From positions 1-64,000 of the forward strand of contig NZ_JAAQPI010000027.1 of the NCBI RefSeq assembly GCF_011683955.1: a stretch of DNA of 64,000 bases, given 5' to 3'. The position numbers were made by a program, and so were the translations under genes. The notes under the pieces are model-generated. The model saw only the letters and a program-made list of their open reading frames with translations. It ran no database searches and was not told the DNA's origin. This DNA is from Pseudomaricurvus alkylphenolicus. Lineage in GTDB: Bacteria; Pseudomonadota; Gammaproteobacteria; Pseudomonadales; Cellvibrionaceae. Positions 17,771-25,556 of the stretch are shown here, piece after piece (within the stretch, counting starts at the first letter, position 1; every line of letters starts with the position of its first letter).

Positions 17771-17816
17771 GGCACCGCCTGGGGAGGCTTACTTTTCACT
17801 CAATTGGAGTAAGCCA

Positions 17817-18101
17817 ATGTCCCTCGATTTCAAACCTCGCATCATTTTCACTTCCTCCGTTCCAGAACTCGGCATTCCAGAAGAGACCAGCGGGTTTATC
17901 CTGCGCCAGGATTCCGAGACCGGCGTTTCTCGCGTCCGTGCCCTGGGTAAGGACCACGATATCCCCACCGATGTCCTTGAGGGCGTCTCTATGTCTAAAG
18001 AGGCGTACGAGGCCGCACAGGCCGATGAGGCGTATCAAGCAAAAGCTGAGGCCGAGGCCGACGCCCCAATTACCAGTGCTGCGGTTCTGCCGGGCCTGTA
18101 A
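17817..18101 (+). CDS. Provirus 1 late protein, unknown
   Basis: 94 aa, ATG preceded by GGAGTAAGCC. Homologous over the first 60 residues to 29443-29826 (shared pattern FT-SVPE-GI, then G-F-R-GE/DSE and a VR-GK core). The C-terminal third is Ala/Glu/Asp-rich and lacks the zinc knuckle that the provirus 2 protein carries. First gene of the late operon; role unknown. Confidence 0.6.
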   Translation: MSLDFKPRIIFTSSVPELGIPEETSGFILRQDSETGVSRVRALGKDHDIPTDVLEGVSMSKEAYEAAQADEAYQAKAEAEADAPITSAAVLPGL

Positions 18102-18359
18102 GTGGGCGCGCGCTCTGTGAGTCGTTCCGCCTCCCGCCCGTATGACTTCGACAGTCATACGGGCGTACACCTCCACGATGCGCACGTGAAAAAGTGGCGC
18201 GATCACCTCCACGCACAGATGGTCATCAAAGGAGCAACGCTCCTGGGGCAGCGTGTTGCCCTACGCGGGATCGCCATGCCTGCGCCTGCGCCACCACGCT
18301 GGAAAATGTCTAACTATCTGGCCTGGATCCTTAATCAAATATCGAGGTTTTTACCGTGA
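18102..18359 (+). CDS. Provirus 1 late protein with MGARS N-terminus
   Basis: 85 aa from a GTG directly after the previous stop. It begins MGARSVSRS, a motif also found at the start of the Ser/Asp-rich protein (22120). The centre has HLHDAHVKKW, shared with the provirus 2 homologue (VLHDAHVRDW), and the C terminus is NYLAWILNQISRFLP, an amphipathic or membrane-associated helix. Function unknown. Confidence 0.55.
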   Translation: MGARSVSRSASRPYDFDSHTGVHLHDAHVKKWRDHLHAQMVIKGATLLGQRVALRGIAMPAPAPPRWKMSNYLAWILNQISRFLP

Positions 18360-18514
18360 CCTATTCACACAGAAAATTGAAAATTGCCGCCGCTCGCCGA
18401 TTAATCAAATCTCCGGCCGCGATGATCCTGCCGCGCGCCGCGCGTGATGTTCTTATCGATCTTTTGGATGTAGTAGATTCAGTGGTTGAGGAACTGAACA
18501 ATGCCAGCCGCTAA
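18356..18514 (+). CDS. Provirus 1 small protein, unknown
   Basis: 52 aa from a GTG overlapping the previous stop (GTGA). Basic N-terminal half (RKLKIAAARRLIKSPAA) and acidic C-terminal helix (LIDLLDVVDSVVEEL). The exact length and pattern are kept in provirus 2 (30106-30264), which supports it as a real gene. It overlaps the next gene by 14 bp. Confidence 0.6.
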   Translation: MTYSHRKLKIAAARRLIKSPAAMILPRAARDVLIDLLDVVDSVVEELNNASR

Positions 18515-18860
18515 AGACGGTCGCCGGCCGGCCGGTACCGCTCATTGTTCCGCCTGTGACACTGAAGCGACGTTCTACCAGGTGAAGAAGGGCAAGCGCA
18601 AAGGGTTCCTATACAAGCGCTGTGGCTGTGGCTGCAATCAATCGGCCGGGGAACCCCAGCAAAAGCAGTGGTTAGCCGAGATGACGCCGACTGAGGAAAT
18701 GATTCCGCATCCTATGCAGGCCGCCGAACCCGAGCCAGAACCCGCCGAACCCGAGTCAGAACCCGCCGCCGAACCTGCCCCCGAGCCCGCGCCCCGCAAG
18801 GGGTTCGCGGGTCTCTTGCTTCTGGGTGTGGCGGGCCTGACTGCCTTACTAATGACTTAA
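18501..18860 (+). CDS. Provirus 1 zinc-ribbon, Pro/Glu-repeat, membrane-anchored protein
   Basis: 119 aa in three parts: an N-terminal Cys-rich domain (CSACD, later CGCGC), a Pro/Glu/Ala repeat (about 74-97, PEPEPAEPESEP style) and a C-terminal membrane helix (GFAGLLLLGVAGLTALLM). This architecture fits a virion membrane protein whose cytosolic or capsid-facing head is held by a rigid stalk. Homologue at 30251-30610. Confidence 0.6.
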   Translation: MPAAKDGRRPAGTAHCSACDTEATFYQVKKGKRKGFLYKRCGCGCNQSAGEPQQKQWLAEMTPTEEMIPHPMQAAEPEPEPAEPESEPAAEPAPEPAPRKGFAGLLLLGVAGLTALLMT

Positions 18861-18875
18861 CCTTATAGGTGCACT

Positions 18876-19349
18876 GTGACCGAAGAAACCAGCGAAATTA
18901 CCATAGACGAACCCCACGGTTTAGACGATTTGATCCAGCAGGAGGACGCCGCCGAGATCCAGGAGCAGCGCGACCAGGAAGAAGCGCAAGCCAAGGCCGC
19001 CCAGCCCAGCGAGATGGAATTAGAGCGCGCTAAGCGACTGGCCGAGCAAATGAACGGCGCGTTCCTGTTTGGCGTCGATAAGATGATTTGCCCCTCGGTT
19101 GACTTTCTCCAGGTGGTGGATCCGGAAGTCGGGAACGAGAAATTATTACCGCTGGCGTTGGCCATGGGGGGCGAGGTGCCCGCCTGGATCCGCGCGCTCC
19201 TGGATCAGTATCAACCCTACATCGCCGCGGGCTTGTATATGGGCACTACGATATTCACCGCGCGGAAACTGGAAATGGTGGCCCGCGAGCAGGCCGAAAG
19301 GCGAGAGAAGCAACGCAAGCAGGAGGGTCAAAACCATGGCCCGCAATGA
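18876..19349 (+). CDS. Provirus 1 acidic membrane protein, unknown
   Basis: 157 aa from a GTG. An acidic Glu/Gln-rich helix (1-50) is followed by GAFLFGVDKMICPS, conserved with provirus 2, and one hydrophobic segment near residue 125 (PYIAAGLYMGTTIFTARKL), then a basic tail. It precedes and overlaps the ATPase gene by 14 bp, so it may act with packaging. Homologue 30628-31164. Confidence 0.55.
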   Translation: MTEETSEITIDEPHGLDDLIQQEDAAEIQEQRDQEEAQAKAAQPSEMELERAKRLAEQMNGAFLFGVDKMICPSVDFLQVVDPEVGNEKLLPLALAMGGEVPAWIRALLDQYQPYIAAGLYMGTTIFTARKLEMVAREQAERREKQRKQEGQNHGPQ

Positions 19350-20001
19350 AGACACTAGTATTGAGAATCGTCATGTGTTTGTCGCCGCCAAAACTGGAGG
19401 CGGAAAGAGTCAGCTCATGCGTAATCATATTGTGCCCGCAAAAGGGGTACGGGCGGTCTTTTGGGATCCGGACAAAGACCACCGCTGCAACCACTACAGC
19501 AACCGCCGCCAGTTCCTTACCGCGCTGGCCAAGGCTGACAAAGCCCGCAAGCCATTTCGAGTTGGTTGGTGCGGAGATAGCGACAAAGCCACCTTTGCCT
19601 GGTGGTGCGATGCCGTCTGGCGGATCCTTGATGGCGAGTTCGATACCTGGATTGTTACCGAAGAACTCGCCGATCTCGATATGCTCAACCGAGTCATTCC
19701 CGCCTACAACACCTTGTCCAAGCGATCGCGCAAGTACGGCGGCATCCTGGTCGGTAATACTCAGCGCATTCAAGAGGTACCGAAAACGTTTGTCACGCAG
19801 GCGGCAGAAGTTTGGATCGGCCTTCATGAGCACCAGGACGCCAACTATATCGAGAAAATGACGGGTCTCAAACGAGAGGAAGTAGAGCAGCTGAAGCCGC
19901 TAAGTTTCTTCAAAAAAGAGAATGGCCAGTGGGTGAGGTCCGGCACTGTATATCGGAAATTCGGCAATTCGAGCGGAAAGAGGAACCAGTTTAAACGCTA
20001 A
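19336..20001 (+). CDS. Provirus 1 genome-packaging ATPase
   Basis: 221 aa from the ATG at 19336 (AGGAGG upstream); an open frame extends further upstream but is a shadow of the preceding gene. Walker A is AAKTGGGKS (about residues 17-25) and Walker B is TWIVTEELADL. The compact size, with a PNXDKD-like WDPDKDHRCNH segment, fits the FtsK/HerA-type ATPase of double-jelly-roll viruses (PM2 P9). It would pump DNA into the capsid at a vertex. Its place two genes before the capsid gene supports this. Zot-type assembly ATPases of filamentous phages were considered and disfavoured because of the capsid gene. Confidence 0.8.
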   Translation: MARNEDTSIENRHVFVAAKTGGGKSQLMRNHIVPAKGVRAVFWDPDKDHRCNHYSNRRQFLTALAKADKARKPFRVGWCGDSDKATFAWWCDAVWRILDGEFDTWIVTEELADLDMLNRVIPAYNTLSKRSRKYGGILVGNTQRIQEVPKTFVTQAAEVWIGLHEHQDANYIEKMTGLKREEVEQLKPLSFFKKENGQWVRSGTVYRKFGNSSGKRNQFKR

Positions 20002-20006
20002 TTTTG

Positions 20007-20017
20007 ACCTAATAGGT
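20007..20017. promoter_or_regulatory. ACCTAATAGGT palindromic motif, provirus 1
   Basis: ACCTAATAGGT sits 6 bp after the ATPase stop. Variants lie at 18860-18870 (ACCTTATAGGT) and 17652-17661 (ACCTATAGGT), and equivalents are at matching places in provirus 2. Possible operator or RNA signal. Confidence 0.4.
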
Positions 20018-20104
20018 TAGCGCGCGGGTCCGTTGTTGATCCCTGATTTTAACGGTTTGAAATAGAGATCGATTTTCACCGTTAACACAAATCAGGATCA
20101 GCAC

Positions 20105-20251
20105 ATGAGCACCGTAAACAAAGTTAAACAGAACATTGACCCAACCATTGTAGTGTCTGCCGTCGTGGCATCCATTGTCATTGGTGTGGGCGTTTTTGTT
20201 GCCAAGAAAGCCGGTCTCGGCACCGTCGCCACTGTAGTGAAAGGCGGCTAA
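20105..20251 (+). CDS. Provirus 1 small membrane protein
   Basis: 48 aa, one membrane helix (about 13-33, TIVVSAVVASIVIGVGVFVA) followed by a basic stretch and a GTVATVVKGG tail identical in provirus 2 (31969-32115). Immediately upstream of the capsid gene. PM2-type virions have an internal lipid membrane with several such small proteins, so a virion membrane protein is likely. Confidence 0.7.
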   Translation: MSTVNKVKQNIDPTIVVSAVVASIVIGVGVFVAKKAGLGTVATVVKGG

Positions 20252-20278
20252 TCCAGGACCAGCAAAGGAGCAACAAAC

Positions 20279-21061
20279 ATGTCTAGAAAAATCATTCCAC
20301 TCAACAGCTTTACCACCGTCGCCGCTGGCGCCGATACTTCTCTGACTCTGCCCGTGGGCGGTAACACGTACGAGCGAATCATGCTGGAGTACTCCGGCGT
20401 TACGCTGGCGCAACTTCAGAACCTGGAAGTACGCCTGAATGGCGATCCCATCCAGCACTTTAAAACCGCTTTGCAACTCGAAGAGATTAACGACTTCTGG
20501 GGCCGTCCTAAGACGTCCGGCATCATTACAATTTGGGCCATTCGCCCTGAAATGATGAATGCACAGCAACGCCGTATGACCGCCTGGGGAACGCAAAACG
20601 TACAAACTCTGTCTATACACTTGGATATCGATGCAGCTGCTGCTAGCCCGTCTCTGAAGGCTCACGCGATTGTGTCCGCGCCGCGTCCAATGATCTTTGT
20701 CACTAAGGTTAAACAGTTCTCCGATAACTCGGCCGTCTCCGGTAAAGTGGATATCGATAACATTCCGCGCGGCCCGCGTATCTACGCCATTCACCTGTTT
20801 AAGTCTGATATTTCCGATGTGGAAATCGAGATGGATAACGTGAAATTCTACGACTCGACTAAGACACTGTCTGAGGCGATCCAGAAAGAAAACGGCCGGG
20901 TACCCGTCACCGCGAAAGCAACGCACATCGACTTCATTGGCGATAACGATGTTGGTAACGCGCTGATCACCGCGAACGCGCGCGACTTCCGCCTGAAACC
21001 GACTCTGGACACTTCCGGCCTGACTGACATTTGCGTGGAGTACCTGGATCGAGTGGCGTAA
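20279..21061 (+). CDS. Provirus 1 major capsid protein, PM2 P2-like double jelly-roll
   Basis: 260 aa, ATG with AAGGAG upstream. It follows PM2 P2 (269 aa) from end to end: N-terminal NSFTTVAAGADTSLTLPVG, YSGVTLAQLQNLEV, the RPEM and GTQNVQTLSIHLDID blocks, IPRGPRIYAIHL at the start of the second jelly roll, and a C-terminal EYLDRV. Trimers of this fold build the icosahedral capsid around an internal membrane. It is roughly four fifths identical to the provirus 2 copy by hand comparison. This gene defines the element as corticovirus-like. Confidence 0.88.
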   Translation: MSRKIIPLNSFTTVAAGADTSLTLPVGGNTYERIMLEYSGVTLAQLQNLEVRLNGDPIQHFKTALQLEEINDFWGRPKTSGIITIWAIRPEMMNAQQRRMTAWGTQNVQTLSIHLDIDAAAASPSLKAHAIVSAPRPMIFVTKVKQFSDNSAVSGKVDIDNIPRGPRIYAIHLFKSDISDVEIEMDNVKFYDSTKTLSEAIQKENGRVPVTAKATHIDFIGDNDVGNALITANARDFRLKPTLDTSGLTDICVEYLDRVA

Positions 21062-21086
21062 GCCGCTCACCTGGTAAGGAGACATT

Positions 21087-21401
21087 ATGCAAATTGCAGG
21101 CAGTAATGTAGCCGTAAACAGTCCTATTGAAATCGGAGGTGGATGGATGGGCGGAGCACAAGATTTCCTAAGTGGAATGATGGACGCCTATTTTCAGTTT
21201 GAAAATGGGCAACTCGGACTTGAGTTGCAACGGGCTCAAATTCAGCAGCAGCGCACGCAGGACGCGATCAGCGTAGAGCAGCAAGTCCAGCAGAACCAGC
21301 AGCAGCGCCAGCAGCAGAACGACAATCAAGGCGGTGATATGGCGAAATACGCTGTGCTCGGCCTGGGTGGTATCGCGCTTCTGCTTCTGCTGAGGAAGTA
21401 A
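21087..21401 (+). CDS. Provirus 1 Gln-rich virion membrane protein
   Basis: 104 aa. The N-terminal part contains SPIEIGGGWMGGAQDF, then a Gln-rich coiled-coil-like segment (about 52-82) and a C-terminal membrane helix (YAVLGLGGIALLLLLRK). This matches 32953-33267 closely in the first 70 residues. Probable structural membrane protein placed between capsid shell and membrane; inference from position. Confidence 0.6.
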   Translation: MQIAGSNVAVNSPIEIGGGWMGGAQDFLSGMMDAYFQFENGQLGLELQRAQIQQQRTQDAISVEQQVQQNQQQRQQQNDNQGGDMAKYAVLGLGGIALLLLLRK

Positions 21402-21403
21402 TC

Positions 21404-21634
21404 ATGAATCCGGCAATGATTACAGGAGCGATGCAGGGACTAGGGGCCGCCGCTGCCGGTGGTCCCTCGGCCGCGAGCAGCTCGGCCGGTGATACCGGTA
21501 CCGGTAATGTCTTTAACATCGGTGGTAACAATGCAGCAGCACCGCGATCTGGGCCCGGTCAATACATGGGCGTACCTGTTTGGCTGTGGGCTGGACTGGG
21601 CGGCCTCGTTGCGCTGGCCGTTCTCAAGAAATAA
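21404..21634 (+). CDS. Provirus 1 Gly/Ala/Ser-rich membrane protein
   Basis: 76 aa. Low-complexity GAAAAGGPSAASSSAGDTG segment, a conserved FNIGGN, then a C-terminal membrane helix (MGVPVWLWAGLGGLVALAVL) and KK. Homologue 33270-33509. Likely minor virion membrane protein. Confidence 0.6.
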   Translation: MNPAMITGAMQGLGAAAAGGPSAASSSAGDTGTGNVFNIGGNNAAAPRSGPGQYMGVPVWLWAGLGGLVALAVLKK

Positions 21635-21998
21635 GCCCTATCTCAAACGGGCGGCCTGGAGCCTGACCGCTGAAAAGGGGTTAACCGTCGCCGCGCGTGG
21701 TGATCTGCCATGGATTCGGCAAGAGGTGGAAAAGGGAGTTTCCGCCTTATTTGAATGTTGCATAGGTCCCGATCGGTGGGCCTGGATAGTCCTTCGATAT
21801 GAGCCTGACCAGGAAGAGATGGTTTTAGTAGTTGGCGAGGGTCGGGGTTTTAAACACTTCGTGCCGGTCGTTGAACACTACGCGCGCCAGATGGGCGCTA
21901 AAACCGTCAGAACTCACATACAACGGCCTGGCCTTAAGCGTTGGTATGAATCGCTGGAGTGGCAACAGGCCGAAATAGTCATGAGGAAAACACTGTGA
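21633..21998 (+). pseudogene. Provirus 1 GNAT-like protein gene with lost start codon
   Basis: The frame encodes about 121 residues homologous throughout to 33509-33874 (RAAW-TAEKG, WVVLRYE-type strand, RTHI-RPGLKRWYES), which looks distantly like a GNAT acetyltransferase. In provirus 2 the preceding stop reads TAATG, giving the ATG. Here it reads TAAG: one T is missing and the codon is AAG. No ATG, GTG or TTG is well placed nearby downstream. An in-frame ATG at 21459 lies inside the previous gene with no ribosome site. Either dead, poorly expressed, or started unusually. Confidence 0.55.
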
Positions 21999-22120
21999 GA
22001 AAAGCCAACGTAAACAAGCCAATGAAACTGATAAAACCGTCTAAAAAGGTCACACGTCCGGCCGTGCGTGCTTCTGGTTTTATTCAAGTCAAAAAGCCGC
22101 GTATTGGTAGGGGCGTGTAA
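21995..22120 (+). CDS. Provirus 1 small basic protein
   Basis: 41 aa from a GTG overlapping the previous stop, ending in TAATG with the next gene. Strongly basic (MRKANVNKP, then RPAVRASGF, and KKPRIGRGV at the end), very like its provirus 2 copy (33871-33996). The charge suggests DNA binding or condensation in the virion; function unproven. Confidence 0.65.
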   Translation: MRKANVNKPMKLIKPSKKVTRPAVRASGFIQVKKPRIGRGV

Positions 22121-23262
22121 TGGGTAGCCGTTCCAAGAGTCGTACCAGGACAACGACCAATACCGAAAACAACATCGACAACAGTAATAACTATGATGAC
22201 CATAGTTACCTGGATTCGAGCGTCAATGATCATTCTCAGACCTGGATGACCGACAGCCGGTCTAACAGTTCGAGTTCGTCAACCAGCACCAGTACCGTTG
22301 ACGATAACTCCGATCATTCAATGACGGACTACAGCCGACACGATAACAGCAGCTATAACAGCAGCGTAGACAGCAGCTTTAACGATTCGAGCCGTACCAC
22401 GTTTAGCGATAATTCAGACAACAGCCTGGAGTACTGGAGCGAGGACGATCACAGCGTTGACGATCACAGCGTTCGGGAAACGCGGATCGATAGCAGTGTG
22501 CACGATTCGAGCTCTTATGACTTTGTAGACGGTCGTATCTATGACCGTAGCGACAACAGCAGCCGTACCAGCAGCGTTGACAGCAGCAGCGTTGATAATT
22601 CTACTTATGATTTTGTAGACGGCCGCAACTACGCCAGCGATGACGATTATTCCTGGAACGATCAATCAACCTTCGATAGCAGCGTTCGGACTAATACGAA
22701 TCTGACCGACAGCCGCAGCTTCTCTGATTCCAGGAGCAACAGCAGCAGCGTTGACAGTTCGGTTCACGACTCGAGTTCTGTTTCCCTGGTCGATGATGCC
22801 GATTTCGCCTATAGCGAGACCTTGAGCAATACGGTCCAGTACCTGGACGGCGGTGCGATCGATGCGCTGTCTGACGTGGCGTATCGAGGCCTGGATTTTG
22901 GCGAGAGCGTCACCGGTGGCGCGATCGATGCCATGGAGTCTGTGACCAGTGAAGCGATCGTCCGCAATAACGAGCTCGCCATGTCGTCTGTTCGTGAAAT
23001 TGCCGATAACAGCTATCGCAATCTACAGGCCAGTGAAGGCGCGTTCTACCATGCCTCTAACCTGGTAACGGGCGTCACTGAAACATCCTTTGGTGAGGCG
23101 CTGTTGAGTTCCAGGAACGCATTTTCTAACGCGATGGAATTCGCCGACAGCCAGGCCAAAAGCGAGAATCAAACCATGCTGGAGAGTTTCCAGCGAAATT
23201 CAATGATGATAGTCGGCCTTGCCGCCGCTGTTATTGTCGCACCGATGGTATTTAAACGATGA
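22120..23262 (+). CDS. Provirus 1 long Ser/Asp/Asn-rich repeat protein with C-terminal membrane helix
   Basis: 380 aa. It starts MGSRSKSRTR. Residues 15-230 are almost only Ser, Asp, Asn, Thr, His and Tyr in repeating D-x-S/N-x-S units, including two copies of a block with YDFVDGR. Lysine is nearly absent there. Residues 240-355 are a normal helical domain, and the last 25 residues are a membrane helix (MIVGLAAAVIVAPMVFKR). The repeat could be an extended fibre, a beta-solenoid or disordered; no family recognised. Homologue 33996-35144 keeps the plan although the repeat itself diverges. Confidence 0.65.
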   Translation: MGSRSKSRTRTTTNTENNIDNSNNYDDHSYLDSSVNDHSQTWMTDSRSNSSSSSTSTSTVDDNSDHSMTDYSRHDNSSYNSSVDSSFNDSSRTTFSDNSDNSLEYWSEDDHSVDDHSVRETRIDSSVHDSSSYDFVDGRIYDRSDNSSRTSSVDSSSVDNSTYDFVDGRNYASDDDYSWNDQSTFDSSVRTNTNLTDSRSFSDSRSNSSSVDSSVHDSSSVSLVDDADFAYSETLSNTVQYLDGGAIDALSDVAYRGLDFGESVTGGAIDAMESVTSEAIVRNNELAMSSVREIADNSYRNLQASEGAFYHASNLVTGVTETSFGEALLSSRNAFSNAMEFADSQAKSENQTMLESFQRNSMMIVGLAAAVIVAPMVFKR

Positions 23263-23822
23263 AATTCTTTACAGCTGATGTCCAGGCCGGGGAAACAATT
23301 TCCATTGGTGCCGCTGGGCGCTATTTCCGCCTCCTGGAGGGCGATGGCGATATCACCGTAACCTTTGAGACGGATAACGGGAACGGGGCGCGCACGGCCT
23401 GGAAAGTGGGCCTTGGTGGGCGCGTTGACCAGGACTTTAAACGGTTGATGATTCACAGCTCGATCACTCAGCGAATTGTGATCGCCTATTCGAAGCATCA
23501 GATTGACGACAGCCGCCTGACGGGCTCTCTGTCTATCTCTGGTGGTCTCAGTATCAAGGCAAACAAAACGGTTGCCCACGGCGCTGTCAGTGTCACCACT
23601 ACCGCCACATTAGTCCGGGCTGAAAACCTGGGCCGGGGCCGTTGTCTTCTGCAGAACCTGGGCGGGGCCGCTTGTTATGTGGGCAGTACTTCCGGCGTGA
23701 CCGCCAGTAACGGCATGAAGGTGTTACCAGGTGGCACTATGGAAGTTAGTTTTGATGACACTGTCTATGCGATCACCGCGAGCGGTACCGCCGATGTGCG
23801 CTACCTGGAGGAAACCGTTTAA
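23259..23822 (+). CDS. Provirus 1 putative virion protein
   Basis: 187 aa, beta-rich, two domains: an N-terminal part (FFTADVQAGETISIG...YFRLLEGDGDITVTFE) and a C-terminal part (RAENLGRGRCLLQNLGG, ending ADVRYLEETV). The second resembles small phage beta-sandwich decoration or spike modules. Homologue 35141-35707. Start overlaps the previous stop (ATGA). Vertex or spike component is a guess. Confidence 0.55.
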   Translation: MKFFTADVQAGETISIGAAGRYFRLLEGDGDITVTFETDNGNGARTAWKVGLGGRVDQDFKRLMIHSSITQRIVIAYSKHQIDDSRLTGSLSISGGLSIKANKTVAHGAVSVTTTATLVRAENLGRGRCLLQNLGGAACYVGSTSGVTASNGMKVLPGGTMEVSFDDTVYAITASGTADVRYLEETV

Positions 23823-24658
23823 TGTCTTTTATCTCGAATCCCGATACCAATTTCGGCGCGTATCCAATTCTGAAAGGGGCCAGCCTGGGCGCGGCGACGC
23901 CGACCTATATCAATGTCTACCCGCGTTATATGCCGGGATGGTCCGCCAATGGTGACTATGTAAAACTGCCAGATAGCGCGAGCGCTTCAATCGAGTACTA
24001 CAATGCCGCTCAAACTCTGCAATGGTCCGTGGCAAAAACCGATCTGAATGCCGCCGTCGATATTTGGTGTGGAATTACTTTCGACGGTACGGATATTTTT
24101 GTTGTGGGCGCGGACACTGGCACCGCTCCCGATACGTATTACAGCGCCAAGATCAACAGCGCTGGCGTAGTAACCGCGATCGGCAATGATCAGCCAACAT
24201 CTGATTTTAGTGCCTCTTGTGATTTCACCGGATCCGGTGGCAACGGCTTTTTGCAGTTGAACGCCGACGGTGATTTACTCCTGGCATCCTCTGGGCAGCA
24301 TGGAATTATCAATAAGACGTCCGGCCTGTTCACGACCGATCCGACCAGCCACGGCTCACAGTGCAGCTATGAAGCGCCAAGCGGTAACCGTATCGGTTAT
24401 TTTGCTACCAGTGGTATCGCGGCAGGGCAGTGCCGGGTTTATTGTCGCGGTGCAAACGCTGGATCTACTCAAGTTTGCCAACTGGAAATACCGCTTTCTA
24501 CCGGAACGCCGTTCCAAACATCTACAGAAAACGTTCGCCTGATTGTGTGGAACGGTTATGTCAGTCAGGGACACTTGCGCCGCTGCGCCGCTTTTTGGGA
24601 TAAGGACGTATTCGACAGTTGGGTTGATGATGTGGTGAGAGCAGGAGGGTTCGCATAA
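23822..24658 (+). CDS. Provirus 1 putative spike or receptor-binding protein
   Basis: 278 aa, rich in beta strands, Gly, Asn and aromatic residues, with repeated motifs such as WCGITFDGTDIFVVGADTG and YYSAKINSAG that look like propeller or sandwich strands. Both copies are more diverged from each other than the capsid proteins, as expected for a receptor-facing protein. Coupled to both neighbours by TAATG overlaps. No family recognised. Confidence 0.5.
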   Translation: MSFISNPDTNFGAYPILKGASLGAATPTYINVYPRYMPGWSANGDYVKLPDSASASIEYYNAAQTLQWSVAKTDLNAAVDIWCGITFDGTDIFVVGADTGTAPDTYYSAKINSAGVVTAIGNDQPTSDFSASCDFTGSGGNGFLQLNADGDLLLASSGQHGIINKTSGLFTTDPTSHGSQCSYEAPSGNRIGYFATSGIAAGQCRVYCRGANAGSTQVCQLEIPLSTGTPFQTSTENVRLIVWNGYVSQGHLRRCAAFWDKDVFDSWVDDVVRAGGFA

Positions 24659-25059
24659 TGTTGGTTCAATTTTCTAATCCAGAAAAGCAGGTAACTTATC
24701 CGGCCGAAGGTGCTAGCGCTTTTGGTAAAACCGTTCGCGAGGGCGATCTGATCATTGGCGAGTACTTCGGATCGGCAAGCCTGGATCCGTATATCGGGCC
24801 ATGGCCGATTGATGATTCGGTGGTTGAAACCCCGAAGTATTCACAGCTGGCGTTCATGGAAGCAATGGGCGATGACACGATATTGGAAATCATTGCCGCC
24901 ACGGATCCGGTGATCAAGTTGATCGATCGCAAGTTCCAGGCCGCCAGCGTGATCGAGGGCGATCACCCGCAGACGGTCCAGGCATTAACGTACCTGGTAG
25001 CATCCGACCAGGTGCCGAGTTTCACAGAAGCCGATAGGGTTCGCGTATGCGGGCTCTAA
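24658..25059 (+). CDS. Provirus 1 conserved structural-region protein, unknown
   Basis: 133 aa. N-terminal beta part (MLVQFSNPEKQVTYP, GPWPIDDSVVETPKYS) and a strongly conserved helical part (VIKLIDRKFQAASVIEGDH and TYLVASDQVPSFTEAD) nearly identical in provirus 2. Probably a virion protein given its constraint and place; no family recognised. Confidence 0.55.
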   Translation: MLVQFSNPEKQVTYPAEGASAFGKTVREGDLIIGEYFGSASLDPYIGPWPIDDSVVETPKYSQLAFMEAMGDDTILEIIAATDPVIKLIDRKFQAASVIEGDHPQTVQALTYLVASDQVPSFTEADRVRVCGL

Positions 25060-25556
25060 TTGCGATCGCATTATTAGGAGTAGTGTTAACCATGGCACCA
25101 GGTAACCCGAAAGGCCCGCGCGGCATCCGTAACAATAACTGGCTGAATATCCGCTATAACCCGGCGAATAATTGGGATGGTCAGACGGGGGCGGATCCAG
25201 ACGGCTTCGCGATTTTCAGTACGCCAGAATTTGGGATCCGCGCGGCCGCGAAGTTGATCACCAATTACCGCGACTTCCACGGCATTGATACGATTCGCGG
25301 CATCATTGAACGGTGGGCACCGGACAGCGAAAACAATACCGACGCCTACATTCAGCACGTATCGGATTATTTGCATTATGATCCCGATCTCCCGATTGAT
25401 CTTGATGTGTATATGAGTTTGCTACTGCACATCATGGCCGTACACGAAAATGGCCGGATGGCGTTACCTGGTAACACCGAAGACGTGATCGGTCCTGGCA
25501 TGGAGCTGGCCGGATACGCGAGACCAAGCCCAATAACTTATGCAGGTATATCATGA
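25047..25556 (+). CDS. Provirus 1 muramidase-like virion protein (structural protein P5-like)
   Basis: 169 aa. N-terminal hydrophobic signal or anchor (ALIAIALLGVVLTMA), then the pattern RGIRNNNWLNIRYN, FSTPEFGIRAAAKLITNY, IRGIIERWAPDSENNTDAYI typical of small phage transglycosylase-like proteins often labelled structural protein P5. It would cut peptidoglycan during entry or release. The catalytic residue is not certain by eye. Overlaps the previous gene by 13 bp. Confidence 0.65.
   Translation: MRALIAIALLGVVLTMAPGNPKGPRGIRNNNWLNIRYNPANNWDGQTGADPDGFAIFSTPEFGIRAAAKLITNYRDFHGIDTIRGIIERWAPDSENNTDAYIQHVSDYLHYDPDLPIDLDVYMSLLLHIMAVHENGRMALPGNTEDVIGPGMELAGYARPSPITYAGIS

Noticed and set aside
20009-21085. 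358-codon minus-strand open frame opposite the capsid gene (and a 192-codon one in provirus 2)
   Set aside because: It mirrors codon bias of the well-supported capsid genes, and the two antisense frames do not keep the same ends or a plausible start.
22200-22800. CRISPR-like or satellite repeat suspected from the repeated GACAGCAGC-type DNA
   Set aside because: The periodicity is codon-level within an open frame conserved as protein in both proviruses; there are no regular repeat-spacer units.
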